NCBI RefSeq assembly: GCF_029814825.1
Contig: NZ_CP122379.1
Coordinates: 620,001 to 684,000, forward strand
Direction: 5' to 3'
Source: Aequorivita marisscotiae
Lineage (GTDB): Bacteria; Bacteroidota; Bacteroidia; Flavobacteriales; Flavobacteriaceae
Length of the DNA stretch: 64,000 nt
The notes under the pieces are model-generated. The model was not told where the DNA came from, ran no database searches, and saw only the letters and a list, made by a program, of their open reading frames with translations. The translations under genes and the position numbers were made by a program. Positions 53,322 through 62,529 of this stretch are shown here, one piece after another (the stretch's first letter is position 1; each line of letters opens with the position of its first letter).

Positions 53322-53395
53322 CGGTCTGGACGAGACTCGAACTCGCGACCCCCTGCGTGACAGGCAGGTATTCTAACCAACTGAACTACCAGACC
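53322..53395 (-). tRNA. tRNA-Asp (anticodon GTC)
   Basis: On the minus strand a 7-bp acceptor stem (GGTCTGG and CCAGACC), D arm (AGTTCAGTTGGTTAGA), anticodon stem and loop CCTGCCTGTCACGCAGG with anticodon GTC, and T arm with GTTCGAGTC form a normal cloverleaf. The discriminator is G, as expected for tRNA-Asp. The 3' CCA is not encoded. Confidence 0.96.
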
Positions 53396-53556
53396 AAGTT
53401 TTTCAACCTTTCTTTCGAAAGATCCCAACAACAGTTGGGCAAAGTGAAAAATTGTTACCAATACATTTTGAAATTTCTCTCTTGCTGTATTAAGCGGTGG
53501 CAAATATACTACTCCATTTCATTTCCACAAACTATTTTTTTAAAAAATAATAAATA

Positions 53557-54486
53557 TTATCCAAACTTCTGACGCTCCACAAGATACGTAGTTAATATCT
53601 TATTGAAATTTTCGTTTATATCGGTTAATACATACTTAATTCGGTATTGCGCGCAACGCAACTGCAATTCGGTAAAGTAATTTTGCACCGCTTCGGCGTA
53701 TTGTTCCTTAATATTATCTGCATACAGGTTTACATATTCGCCTGTTTCAACATCTACAAAACGCTTGGGACGGTTACTAAAATTAAACGTTACTTCCTTC
53801 TTTTTATCGAAAGTGTGAAAAAGTATTACTTCGTGTTTGTTGTATTTTAAATGTTGTAGGGCTTCAAATAACTTTTCAGCCTCGGCATCGCTTTGAAACA
53901 TATCGGAAAATAGAAAAACCAGCGACCGTCGTTTGAGTTTTTCTGCAATTAAATGCAGGTGCTCGTACGTTTTAGTTTGGGTCTTTTCTTGAGAAGTAAG
54001 CAGCGCTTCATTTAATTTTTGAAGTAACATTTGATGGTGCCGCTCACTGCCCTTTTCCGAAGCATAAAATTCATATTCGTCGCTGTAAACACTCAAGCCC
54101 ACAGCATCGCGCTGCCGCTTCATCAAGTTCATAATTGCCGCTGAAGCCAGTACCGAAAAACCAATCTTGTTTAAGGAATTTATATTAAACTGTTTCAATT
54201 TAGGGTAATGCATAGAGCTGCTATTATCTACAATTAAATGGCAGCGCAGATTTGTTTCTTCCTCGTAACGCTTGGTATAAAGCTTATCGGTTTTGGCAAA
54301 AAGTTTCCAATCTATATGTTTGGTGCTCTCGCCATTGTTATAAATTTTGTGTTCAGCAAATTCTGCAGAAAACCCGTGAAACGGACTTTTATGAAGTCCC
54401 GAAATAAAGCCTTCCACCACTTGTTTTGCAAGCAGCTCGAGGTTTTTGAAACCTGTAATCTGGTTTATTTCTTTTTCTATATTCAT
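53557..54486 (-). CDS. DUF58 domain protein
   Basis: A 309-residue cytosolic protein with the DUF58 signature KHIDWKLFAKTDKLYTKRYEEE (near residues 58-80) and a von Willebrand A-type fold: LIVDNSSSMHYP (MIDAS-like DxSxS) and LVFLFSDMFQ. DUF58 proteins occur with MoxR AAA ATPases and VWA membrane proteins in Bacteroidota (Bat/aerotolerance clusters). No such partners are in this window. The role is probably protein binding or quality control rather than catalysis. Confidence 0.85.
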   Translation of the reverse strand: MNIEKEINQITGFKNLELLAKQVVEGFISGLHKSPFHGFSAEFAEHKIYNNGESTKHIDWKLFAKTDKLYTKRYEEETNLRCHLIVDNSSSMHYPKLKQFNINSLNKIGFSVLASAAIMNLMKRQRDAVGLSVYSDEYEFYASEKGSERHHQMLLQKLNEALLTSQEKTQTKTYEHLHLIAEKLKRRSLVFLFSDMFQSDAEAEKLFEALQHLKYNKHEVILFHTFDKKKEVTFNFSNRPKRFVDVETGEYVNLYADNIKEQYAEAVQNYFTELQLRCAQYRIKYVLTDINENFNKILTTYLVERQKFG

Positions 54487-54540
54487 TTAATGCGGGTCAC
54501 AAAGTGAAGCTAAAGTGAGTAACCTCAACAACTTATAATG

Positions 54541-55086
54541 TTATTTTAAAATTTCATCCACAATTCCATACTCCACAGACTCTTCGGCATTCATCCAATG
54601 GTCGCGGTTAAAGTCCTTCATTACTTTTTCAAATTTTTGTCCGCAGTTTTCTGCCAAGATTCGAGCACTAATTTCTTTGGTTTTTAAAATTTCCTGAGCC
54701 GTAATTTCTATATCGCTTGCTACACCTCTAGCACCACCGCTTGGCTGATGAATCATAACGCGTGCGTGCGGCTGGATAAACCGTTTTCCCTTTTCGCCTG
54801 CCGAAAGCAAAATGCTACCCATAGAAGCTGCCAAACCAGTGCAAATGGTTGAAACGGGACTCTTTAGCTGCTTGATGGTATCGTAAATTGAAAAACCGGA
54901 AGTTACATAACCCCCCGGACTGTTTATGTAAAATGTAATTTCGTCGTGGCTCAGTGCATCTAGATACATTAACCTATCCACCACGTGGCGTGCACTTTTG
55001 TCATCTACCATTCCCCAAAGGAAAACCTTGCGTTCCTCTAATAATTTGCCATCTATTTTATCCTGTACTTTATTTGTTTTTTTCAT
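54541..55086 (-). CDS. clpP: ClpP-family serine protease
   Basis: A 181-residue ClpP. The triad is visible: Ser88 in AASMGSILLSAG, His113 in MIHQPSGG and Asp162 in FNRDHWM. The family motif FYINSPGGYVTSG is present. ClpP forms a 14-subunit chamber and degrades proteins fed by ClpX, ClpA or ClpC. The N-terminus is short compared with E. coli ClpP and has no obvious propeptide. No clpX or tig neighbour is present, so this may be a second clpP of the genome. Confidence 0.92.
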   Translation of the reverse strand: MKKTNKVQDKIDGKLLEERKVFLWGMVDDKSARHVVDRLMYLDALSHDEITFYINSPGGYVTSGFSIYDTIKQLKSPVSTICTGLAASMGSILLSAGEKGKRFIQPHARVMIHQPSGGARGVASDIEITAQEILKTKEISARILAENCGQKFEKVMKDFNRDHWMNAEESVEYGIVDEILK

Positions 55087-55091
55087 AGTTT

Positions 55092-55190
55092 TCGGTCAGT
55101 CCCCTCGAGCGCAGTCCAGAGGTTTTTATTATCATATTTTCTACAAAGGAGGTCTCGACTTTGCTTCGACTGTACTCAGCATAACACGCC
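55092..55190. repeat. Degenerate TCGA-rich palindromic repeat
   Basis: GGTCAGTCCCCTCGAGCGCA and GGTCTCGACTTTGCTTCGAC are parts of a degenerate, TCGA-rich element of a type I have seen in many flavobacterial intergenic spaces. It lies upstream of clpP and downstream of trxA. It may be a relic of a small mobile element. I cannot count copies elsewhere from this window. Confidence 0.4.
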
Positions 55191-55215
55191 TTACCTGCCA
55201 TTTTACTAAAATAGC

Positions 55216-55244
55216 AAAAGGCCTAGCAATACGCCAAGCCTTTT
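55216..55244 (-). terminator. Terminator after trxA
   Basis: AAAAGGC (55216-55222) and CTAGC oppose GCCAAGCCTTTT in a strong hairpin. On the minus strand T residues follow. It lies about 30 bases after the trxA stop. Confidence 0.7.
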
Positions 55245-55273
55245 TGTTTTTAATTTTTCTTTTTCAAAATATT

Positions 55274-55591
55274 TTACAAAAGCGAATCTATTGCTTCTGC
55301 ATATACATTTTTGGGAGCAACGCCAACTTGGCGGCCTACTACTTCACCATTTTGGAAAACCAAAACCGTTGGTATATTACGTACTCCATATTTAGCAGCA
55401 AACTCTTGGTTTGCATCTACATCTACTTTTCCTACTACGGCTTTACCGTCGTATTCTTTGCTTATTTCTTCAATGATGGGTCCTACCATGCGGCAAGGGC
55501 CACACCAGGCTGCCCAAAAGTCAACCAATACCGGTTTATCGCTTTTTAAAACCGTTTCTTCAAATGTTGCGTCTGTTATTTCTAATGCCAT
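55274..55591 (-). CDS. trxA: Thioredoxin
   Basis: A 105-residue thioredoxin with the WCGPC active site in VDFWAAWCGPCRMVGPII, the cis-Pro in GVRNIPTVLVF and the usual length with no export signal. It donates electrons to reductases such as ribonucleotide reductase and methionine sulfoxide reductase. Single-gene unit, followed by a terminator. Confidence 0.95.
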   Translation of the reverse strand: MALEITDATFEETVLKSDKPVLVDFWAAWCGPCRMVGPIIEEISKEYDGKAVVGKVDVDANQEFAAKYGVRNIPTVLVFQNGEVVGRQVGVAPKNVYAEAIDSLL

Positions 55592-55728
55592 AATCTTTGT
55601 TTTTTAATGAAGTTTCAAAAATAGTTAATTTTTATGCGAAATCTTATACTCTTAATATATGTTTAGGAAATGAAGGTATTAAGGTTTTCTATAGCGTGAT
55701 TTCTGTGTTGTTTCAGAAATCGTTTGGC

Positions 55729-58700
55729 TTAGTTTAACTTATAATGTAATTGTTCTCGTTCCAATTCGTCAAGTAATTCTTTTGAAATATTTATTTTGTG
55801 CTTTCTACTTGGCATGGTGAGTTTAATTTTTTCACCTTTTTCAATTACTACAAAAAATAATTGTTTTTCGCCTTTATGTACTTTTACCAAGTTTTTGAGA
55901 GAATTGATTTTTTCATCTTCCAATTCATTCAAAGGAATTGTAAGTGTTAGCTTTTTACCGTAAATTTCCATTACATCGTGTAATAATAAGAAGCTGTTAT
56001 ACTGAAGTCGCGGCTCCCCTTTTTTACCGGTATCGCGATTTGTCCAGCCTTCTTTCACAAAAACACGTCCGTAAATAAAGCTGTTCGGAACTAAGAAATG
56101 GCGCCACTTTAAGTACTCTTCTCCAAAAATTTTAAAATCGTAACTATCCTCATAATCCTCTACGGTAAAAATAGCCCAACCCTTCCCAGCTTTTGATTCA
56201 CGGTGCTGCACATCGCTCACAACGCCTCCAAAACACAATTCTTTATTGATGAATTTTTCGAGATTATTAAAATCTGAAACCTTGCAATTGGTAAAGCTGC
56301 GCATTTCTATTTTAAAATCGTCCAGCGGATGGCCCGAAATATACACGCCAACCACTTCGCGTTCCTGCTTCAATTTTTTCATCGTGCCCCATTCCTCGCA
56401 CGGCGGAACTTCGGGCTCGGGGATTTGCACTTCACTGGCATCGCCAAATAAGCTCACTTGTGAAGAATTTTGAGTTTCTTGATATTTTGCGGCATAGCGC
56501 AGTACTTTTTCAATAAACATTACGCCATCGCCATCATCGTGTAAATATTGTGCGCGGTGGGTATCAAAACTGTCAAAACCGCCAGCCAGAGCCAGATTCT
56601 CAAAAGCTTTTTTATTCGCGGAACGAAGATCAATCCGCTTTGCCAAATCAAAAACCGATTTGTATTTACCATCTTTTCTGTGTTCAACTATTGTGGCCAC
56701 GGCACTACTGCCCACGCCTTTTATAGCGCCCATTCCAAATCGGATTGCGCCTTGATCGTTTACCGTAAACTTATGGAAAGATTCGTTCACATCCGGTCCC
56801 AAGACTGTTAGGCCCATTCGCTTACATTCGTCCATAAAAAAGGTAACCTGTTTTATATCGCTCATGTTGTTGCTCAAAACCGCCGCCATATACTCTGCTG
56901 GATAATGGGCTTTTAAATAGGCAGTTTGATATGCAATCCATGCATAGCAAGTAGAATGCGATTTGTTAAAAGCATAGCTGGCAAACGCCTCCCAATCTTT
57001 CCAGATTTTTTCAAGTTTTTCTGGATCGTGACCTTTTTGCGCTGCTTGGGCAATAAATTGCGGCTTCATTTTATCGAGTACCGCTTTCTGTTTTTTACCC
57101 ATGGCCTTTCGCAAAACATCGGCTTCACCTTTGGTAAAATCTGCCAATTTCTGCGATAAAAGCATCACCTGCTCTTGGTAAACCGTAATACCGTACGTTT
57201 CCTTTAAGTATTCTTCCATTGCAGGAAGATCATATTCAATTTCTTCTTCGCCGTGCTTTCTTTTTACGAAACTAGGTATATATTCCATCGGGCCTGGACG
57301 GTACAACGCGTTCATTGCAATTAAATCGGCAAATACCGTAGGCTTCAATTCCTTCATATATTTCTGCATTCCTGCCGATTCATATTGAAAAATACCTACC
57401 GTATCCCCTCTCTGAAAAAGCTGATAGGTTTTTTCGTCATCCAATGGAAAAAAGTCCGGATCAAGTTCTATATTGTGTTTGTGCTTTACAAGTTTAACCG
57501 TATCCTTAATAAGAGTCAAGGTTTTTAACCCGAGGAAATCCATTTTTAAAAGCCCTGCACTTTCCACCACCGAGTTATCGAATTGGGTAACGTACAAGTC
57601 TGAATCTTTTGCTGTGGCAACGGGTACGAAATCTGTAATATCGCTAGGGGTAATAATTACACCGCAAGCGTGAATACCCGTATTCCGAACGGAGCCTTCC
57701 AGTATTTTTGCTTGATTTATAGTTTGCGCTTCCAAATCGGTTCCTTCTGCAAGATTTAAAAGCTCTTGCACTTTCGGCAGCTCATCGCTTCGGAAACGGC
57801 TCCGTAAATCTGCAGGACTCAAACCGAAAATTTTGTTCAGCTTGGTCATATTGGGAACAAGCTTCGAAATTCTATCGGCTTCATTTAATGGCAAGTCCAA
57901 AACCCGCGCCGTATCGCGAATGGAAGATTTTGCAGCCATGGTTCCGTAGGTAATAATTTGCGCTACTTGGTTGCTGCCGTATTTATTAATTACGTAATCC
58001 ATTACTCTGCTTCGGCCCTCGTCATCAAAATCGATATCGATATCGGGCATACTCACACGATCTGGATTTAGGAAACGCTCAAAAAGCAAATCATACTTTA
58101 TGGGGCAGATATTGGTAATTCCCAAACAATACGCCACTGCACTTCCCGCAGCTGAACCACGCCCAGGACCCACGGAAACGTCCATTTTTCGGGCTTCAGC
58201 AATAAAATCCTGTACAATTAAAAAGTAACCCGGATAACCAGTATTAGCGATTACTTCTAGCTCAAAATCGAGACGTTGTTTTATTTCCTTTACTCGTTCC
58301 GAGGCACCTTCGGGAATTTCAGAATCGGTTAATGCTTCATAAGAAACTTCTATTAATTCCGGATAGCGCTTTTTAGCACCTTCATACGTTAAGTGTCGTA
58401 AAAATGCGTTCTCTCCACGTTTGCCCCCATCAATATCCTCAGGGTTTAAAAATTCCTTTGGAATTCCGAAATTGGGAAGCAAAACATCGCGATGCAAGCT
58501 GAAGGGTTCTATTTTTGAAACTACCTCTTCAATATTCAAAATTGCTTCAGGAAGATCCTTAAATAGAGTCTTCATCTGGTCTTGCGACTTAAAATAATAC
58601 TCCTGATTTGGTAAACCATAGCGGTAGCCACGGCCGCGACCAATCGGAGTTGCTTGTTTTTCACCGTCCTTTACACAGAGCAGAATGTCATGGGCATTGG

Positions 58701-60159
58701 CATCTTCCTTTTTAATATAATAGGTATTGTTGCAGGCAACCAATTTTACGTTGTTGCGCTTTGCCATCTCGACCAATACGCCATTTACGCGCTTTTCGTC
58801 TTCTTGATTGTGGCGCATAATTTCTACATATAAATCGGCGCCAAACTGTTCTTTCCACCAAAGCAATGCTTCTTCCGCTTGGTTTTCACCAATATTGAGG
58901 ATTTTTCCCGGCACTTCGCCATAGAGACTTCCGGTTAGAACAATTAGGTCTTCTTTGTATTTTTCAACTATAGATTTATCAATTCGCGGTACATAGTAAA
59001 ATCCGTCTGTGTAAGCAATAGAAGCCATTTTGGCCAAATTGTGATAGCCATTTTTATTTTTCGCCAAAAACACAATTTGGTAGCCATTGTCTTTGTGGGT
59101 TTTGTTCAGATGATCTTCGCATACAAAAAACTCGCAACCCACAATTGCCTTTAGCGGTTTTGGAGGATCTTCATCGTCAGGGTCCTTTGGTAAATCTGCA
59201 AGTGTTTTATTGTAATTGGAAACGGCTTGCACAAAATGGAAGGCACCCATCATATTTCCGGAATCTGTTAACGATACGGCAGGCATGTTATCTGCTACCG
59301 CTGCGTTTACCAAATCTAACGTACTTGAAGTAGATTGAAGGATTGAAAACTGCGAATGATTGTGAAGGTGCACAAAAGGCGCGTTTTCAAGCGTTGCAAT
59401 ATTTTCTTTTATTTCTTCGGAAGAGATTTCCTCTGTTTCTGAAGCAGCCTGCATTTGCTTTCTGATACGTTCAGAAGCCTTTTTCAGATTTATGTGTTCC
59501 AGTCCAATAAGCTGAAAGGGTTCAGGGTTTTTTTCTGAAAAATTTTCGAAATAATCCGGTTGCACTTCAAGCTCAGCCGTTGTAAAAATCTGCCTTCGCA
59601 CCAATTCTAAAAAACACCGTGTGGTTGCTTCCACATCTGCTGTGGCATTATGCGCTTCGGCAAATGGCTCGCTAAAAAGAAATTCGTGCAGTTCGGTTAA
59701 CGTTGGCAATTTAAACTTACCGCCGCGACCTCCAGGAATCTGGCAAAGTTGCGCAGTTGTTTCGGTACACGTATCTAAAACAGGTAGATTGGGCAGCGGA
59801 TTTTCTATTCCGAGACGGAAAAATTCTGCGCCCATTATATTTACGTCGAACCCCACATTTTGGCCGACAAGAAATTTTGTTTTTGAAAGGGCGGCCTGAA
59901 ATTTTGTCGCGACTTCTTCTAAGGAAACTCCTTCGGATGTTGCCAATTCGGTAGAAATACCGTGAATTTTTTCGGCGTCGAATGGAATATTGAAACCTTC
60001 GGGCTGCACCAAATAATCCTGATGCTCAATCAAGTTGCCCATGGCATCGTGCAATTGCCATGCAATCTGAATACAGCGTGGCCAGTTATCACTATCGCTA
60101 ACGGGAGCCTTAAAGCGTTTTGGAAGACCTGTTGTTTCTGTATCGAAGATTAAATACAT
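55729..60159 (-). CDS. dnaE: DNA polymerase III alpha subunit with N-terminal exonuclease domain
   Basis: A 1476-residue replicative polymerase. An N-terminal DnaQ-like 3'-5' exonuclease (about 1-195, FDTETTGLPK) precedes a PHP domain (about 275-480, FVHLHNHSQFSILQS), the polymerase core with PDIDIDF at 705-711 (Asp706, Asp708 and Asp710), and C-terminal helix-hairpin-helix and OB-fold regions. Fusion of exonuclease and polymerase is usual in this phylum. Length matches related proteins. A repeat of the TAATCGT type lies just before the ATG. The 60160-60361 gap holds a terminator and this repeat. Confidence 0.96.
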   Translation of the reverse strand: MYLIFDTETTGLPKRFKAPVSDSDNWPRCIQIAWQLHDAMGNLIEHQDYLVQPEGFNIPFDAEKIHGISTELATSEGVSLEEVATKFQAALSKTKFLVGQNVGFDVNIMGAEFFRLGIENPLPNLPVLDTCTETTAQLCQIPGGRGGKFKLPTLTELHEFLFSEPFAEAHNATADVEATTRCFLELVRRQIFTTAELEVQPDYFENFSEKNPEPFQLIGLEHINLKKASERIRKQMQAASETEEISSEEIKENIATLENAPFVHLHNHSQFSILQSTSSTLDLVNAAVADNMPAVSLTDSGNMMGAFHFVQAVSNYNKTLADLPKDPDDEDPPKPLKAIVGCEFFVCEDHLNKTHKDNGYQIVFLAKNKNGYHNLAKMASIAYTDGFYYVPRIDKSIVEKYKEDLIVLTGSLYGEVPGKILNIGENQAEEALLWWKEQFGADLYVEIMRHNQEDEKRVNGVLVEMAKRNNVKLVACNNTYYIKKEDANAHDILLCVKDGEKQATPIGRGRGYRYGLPNQEYYFKSQDQMKTLFKDLPEAILNIEEVVSKIEPFSLHRDVLLPNFGIPKEFLNPEDIDGGKRGENAFLRHLTYEGAKKRYPELIEVSYEALTDSEIPEGASERVKEIKQRLDFELEVIANTGYPGYFLIVQDFIAEARKMDVSVGPGRGSAAGSAVAYCLGITNICPIKYDLLFERFLNPDRVSMPDIDIDFDDEGRSRVMDYVINKYGSNQVAQIITYGTMAAKSSIRDTARVLDLPLNEADRISKLVPNMTKLNKIFGLSPADLRSRFRSDELPKVQELLNLAEGTDLEAQTINQAKILEGSVRNTGIHACGVIITPSDITDFVPVATAKDSDLYVTQFDNSVVESAGLLKMDFLGLKTLTLIKDTVKLVKHKHNIELDPDFFPLDDEKTYQLFQRGDTVGIFQYESAGMQKYMKELKPTVFADLIAMNALYRPGPMEYIPSFVKRKHGEEEIEYDLPAMEEYLKETYGITVYQEQVMLLSQKLADFTKGEADVLRKAMGKKQKAVLDKMKPQFIAQAAQKGHDPEKLEKIWKDWEAFASYAFNKSHSTCYAWIAYQTAYLKAHYPAEYMAAVLSNNMSDIKQVTFFMDECKRMGLTVLGPDVNESFHKFTVNDQGAIRFGMGAIKGVGSSAVATIVEHRKDGKYKSVFDLAKRIDLRSANKKAFENLALAGGFDSFDTHRAQYLHDDGDGVMFIEKVLRYAAKYQETQNSSQVSLFGDASEVQIPEPEVPPCEEWGTMKKLKQEREVVGVYISGHPLDDFKIEMRSFTNCKVSDFNNLEKFINKELCFGGVVSDVQHRESKAGKGWAIFTVEDYEDSYDFKIFGEEYLKWRHFLVPNSFIYGRVFVKEGWTNRDTGKKGEPRLQYNSFLLLHDVMEIYGKKLTLTIPLNELEDEKINSLKNLVKVHKGEKQLFFVVIEKGEKIKLTMPSRKHKINISKELLDELEREQLHYKLN

Positions 60160-60175
60160 TGGGATTGAAGCTTTT

Positions 60176-60201
60176 AGATTGACGATTACCGATTGTTGAT
60201 T
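60176..60201 (-). repeat. TAATCGT-type repeat upstream of dnaE
   Basis: Read in the dnaE direction the sequence contains AATCAACAATCGGTAATCGT followed by CAATCT, ending about 16 bases before the ATG. The same words, in the same orientation to the gene, lie before trmN6 at 63126-63174. Confidence 0.55.
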
Positions 60202-60312
60202 TCAGAATTTTAGGTTAAGAGCCTTGAAAACTGAACACTGAACCGAGGACGTAAAAATAGAAAAACCCTTCGCTTTTGAGAAGTTAAATTGTTAGGAGTT
60301 GTTCACAAAAAA

Positions 60313-60339
60313 CCGTCTTTAGAAAAAATCTAAAGACGG
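60313..60339 (-). terminator. Terminator after the four-helix protein gene
   Basis: CCGTCTTTAGA (60313-60323) and TCTAAAGACGG (60329-60339) form a perfect 11-bp stem with T runs on both sides. It is best placed to end the minus-strand gene at 60362-60811. Confidence 0.85.
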
Positions 60340-60361
60340 TTTATTCTTTTTTTTCAAAAAA

Positions 60362-60811
60362 TTAGGATACTACAGCTTCAAAATTTTTGGCACTTTGGCA
60401 TGCATTCGTTATTGTGTCACGCTGCTTGGTTAAAATCTGCTTTGTGGTAGGAGGCAATGTGGTATCTGTAATAACTTCATTATACTCCTCGATTGCAGCT
60501 TTTTCACCTTTTTGTACTTCTTCTAAAATGGTTTCTTCGTTATTAGAAGAAAAGGCGGTTTCAATATCCATCCAAGTTCTGTGCATTGCACCCGTTGTGC
60601 TTCCACCCTTATCTGGGGTTTCGCCGTAGTTTTTAATTTCGGTTTTTAATTCGTGACCGAAATCGTATCGTTTTTGGGCTTGATCGTTAAAGAATTGTTT
60701 CAGCTTTGTATTTTCTACATTTTCAGCTGCTTTCTTATAACCCTTTTCGGCGTCATAATTTTTCTCTAACAGTTCGTTTAATTTGTTCGACATTTTTTCA
60801 GTAAACTTCAT
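60362..60811 (-). CDS. PA2169/DUF2383 family ferritin-like four-helix protein
   Basis: A 149-residue helical protein. The N-terminus NKLNELLEKNYDAEKGYKKAAENV, the central RTWMDIETAFSSNNEETILEEVQKGEKAAIEEY, and the late QILTKQRDTITNACQSAKNFE match the PA2169 / DUF2383 four-helix-bundle family. These proteins are often stress-induced, and metal binding is suspected. It has its own 5' region and terminator. Confidence 0.82.
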   Translation of the reverse strand: MKFTEKMSNKLNELLEKNYDAEKGYKKAAENVENTKLKQFFNDQAQKRYDFGHELKTEIKNYGETPDKGGSTTGAMHRTWMDIETAFSSNNEETILEEVQKGEKAAIEEYNEVITDTTLPPTTKQILTKQRDTITNACQSAKNFEAVVS

Positions 60812-60995
60812 ATTCGTTTCGTTTTAAATTATGCAGTTGTTTTTTCAACATCGTTCCTTTAAAGACAACTGCTCAACTTCATTCGGATATACCTCAATAT
60901 ACTACGAACAAAGGCGTTCAACGAATTATTAACCTAAGTTTAAAACAAATTAACAAGGTTTAACCTTTAGCGGGATTCTATCTGGCGAAGATTAT

Positions 60996-61790
60996 TTAAT
61001 AGCTCACATTAAACTGCCCTTCCGTAATTTCAGACATATCTGTTACAAAAGAAAAAGCGGCTTTAATGGTCTGTGCTGCCACATTGTGTTCTAAAATCTG
61101 TACAGTTCCAGAGGCCGTGGTTTCAAGCCCATTCACACCTTGATATCTTGCGGTAAATCCTGCTCTTGGCAAAGAGTATTCTCCTGGCTCCGCATCGGTT
61201 GGCACAGAAATCATCATAATGGCATTGTCTGTACTTGCAGAAGTAATTATTGCGTTATCAGAGCTACGTGATGATACGGCTACGGGGGTGAATAAAACCC
61301 CATTTACTTTTGCAGAAAATGTACCAGCATTGTTGGGATCGTCAATATTAACACCAATATACGGCACATCATACAGTACTCCTTTAGAAACAAATACGGT
61401 GTCTATTCCCGGAAGAAAGGCATTAAATTTAAACGTACCCGAAAGCGTTTTATTGGTCTCATTTAGTTCAGAAATGGTAACTACACCCTCGCTATCTTGA
61501 TTTGTTGTGTACATATTACCGCCCATATCTGTATAGATAGCGTAATTTCTTGAGCCCTCTTGGAAATTAAAATTACCCTCTGCCAAACGCGAAAGATGAA
61601 TTTTTATAGATTCATCGCGGCTTAATCCTAGAATTGTAACGGTACCATTTGGGTTGGCATCTGCGCTGGCTTCAGTAGAAATATACAGGGTGTTATCTAC
61701 TTTTGCCTGTAAAGCAACAGTATTGGTTTTAGTATCTTCGCAGGAGATTAGTGATATAGTGGCAACTAGCAAAAAAAGTAGCTTTTTCAT
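60996..61790 (-). CDS. DUF6252-like lipoprotein
   Basis: About 264 residues. I used the ATG at 61790 (MKKLLFLLVATISLISC), which places the lipobox Cys at about residue 17; the ATG two codons earlier is also possible. The mature part is beta-rich, with two similar halves beginning VALQAKVDNTLYIS and GTFSAKVNGVLFTPVAV. This matches the general look of DUF6252 lipoproteins in Flavobacteria. The ending LTEGQFNVSY-like segment is short. Role unknown. The opposite strand leader of rpsP begins 58 bases away. Confidence 0.65.
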   Translation of the reverse strand: MKKLLFLLVATISLISCEDTKTNTVALQAKVDNTLYISTEASADANPNGTVTILGLSRDESIKIHLSRLAEGNFNFQEGSRNYAIYTDMGGNMYTTNQDSEGVVTISELNETNKTLSGTFKFNAFLPGIDTVFVSKGVLYDVPYIGVNIDDPNNAGTFSAKVNGVLFTPVAVSSRSSDNAIITSASTDNAIMMISVPTDAEPGEYSLPRAGFTARYQGVNGLETTASGTVQILEHNVAAQTIKAAFSFVTDMSEITEGQFNVSY

Positions 61791-61847
61791 CGGCAAATAG
61801 AATTGTAAGTGTTTTTCTACAAATGTAAAATAAAAAACTTTAATTGA

Positions 61848-61880
61848 TTGAATTTCAAAACTAAAAAAACACTATCTTTG
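61848..61880 (+). promoter_or_regulatory. rpsP promoter
   Basis: TTG at 61848-61850 and TATCTTTG at 61873-61880 (perfect TAnnTTTG) are spaced by 22 bases. The leader to the ATG at 61931 is about 45 bases. Confidence 0.65.
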
Positions 61881-61898
61881 CCGTCCTTAATTATAACC

Positions 61899-61913
61899 GG
61901 GGTCGAGAACCCC
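61899..61913 (+). promoter_or_regulatory. Short hairpin in the rpsP leader
   Basis: GGGGT (61899-61903) pairs with ACCCC (61909-61913) with loop CGAGA, 17 bases before the rpsP ATG and inside the transcript. It may be part of an S16 autoregulatory leader; such leaders have, from memory, been proposed in Flavobacteria. The short stem could also slow translation. Confidence 0.45.
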
Positions 61914-61930
61914 AAAAATTAATTTTAAAT

Positions 61931-62518
61931 ATGCCTGTAAAAATCAGACTACAAAGACGCGGAAAAAAAGGGAAACCTTTTTTCTGGATTATCGCGGCAG
62001 ACAGCCGTAGTAAAAGAGATGGTAGATACCTAGAAAAAATAGGTTCTTACAATCCTACAACAAACCCTGCACAGATTGATCTTGATGTGGACTTAGCTGT
62101 AAAGTGGCTTCAAAATGGAGCACAACCTACAGATACCGCCCGCGCCATTCTTTCTTACAAAGGTGCTTTAATGAAAAATCACCTTGCTGGTGGTGTTCGT
62201 AAAGGTGCTTTAACAGAAGAACAAGCTGAAGCAAAATTTAATGAGTGGTCAGAAACTAAGAGAGATTCTATCGATCACAAAAAAGCAACACTTTCAGAAA
62301 GCAAAGACAAAGCGAAAGCTGAAGCACTTGCTGCTGAAAAAGCTGTAAATGAAAAGCGTGCTGCTGAAACTGCCGCCGCTGAAGCTCCAGCAGAAGAGGA
62401 AACTACTGAAGAAACAGTTGAAGCATCTGCTGAAACTGCAACTGAAGAAGCTCCAGCTGCAAAATCTGCAATTGAAGAAGCTGCAGAGGAAGCAAAAGAG
62501 GACAAGAAAGAAGCTTAA
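61931..62518 (+). CDS. rpsP: 30S ribosomal protein S16 with long acidic-Ala tail
   Basis: A 195-residue S16. The core (1-80) is typical: MPVKIRLQRRGKKGKPFFWI, DSRSKRDGRYLEKIGSYNP and KWLQNGAQPTDTARAILS. The tail (about 100-195) is low-complexity Ala, Glu and Lys, as in other Bacteroidota, and is probably disordered. S16 helps 30S assembly. It begins the rpsP-rimM-trmN6 group; RimM is also a 30S assembly factor. Confidence 0.97.
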   Translation: MPVKIRLQRRGKKGKPFFWIIAADSRSKRDGRYLEKIGSYNPTTNPAQIDLDVDLAVKWLQNGAQPTDTARAILSYKGALMKNHLAGGVRKGALTEEQAEAKFNEWSETKRDSIDHKKATLSESKDKAKAEALAAEKAVNEKRAAETAAAEAPAEEETTEETVEASAETATEEAPAAKSAIEEAAEEAKEDKKEA

Positions 62519-62529
62519 ATCTAAAGGCG

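Noticed and set aside
53165..53572. 135-codon plus-strand open frame
   Set aside because: It runs through the tRNA-Asp gene on the other strand and has no recognisable features.
54998..55549. 183-codon plus-strand open frame across clpP, the intergenic repeat and trxA
   Set aside because: It is the antisense shadow of two certain genes and has no domain or export signal consistent with coding.
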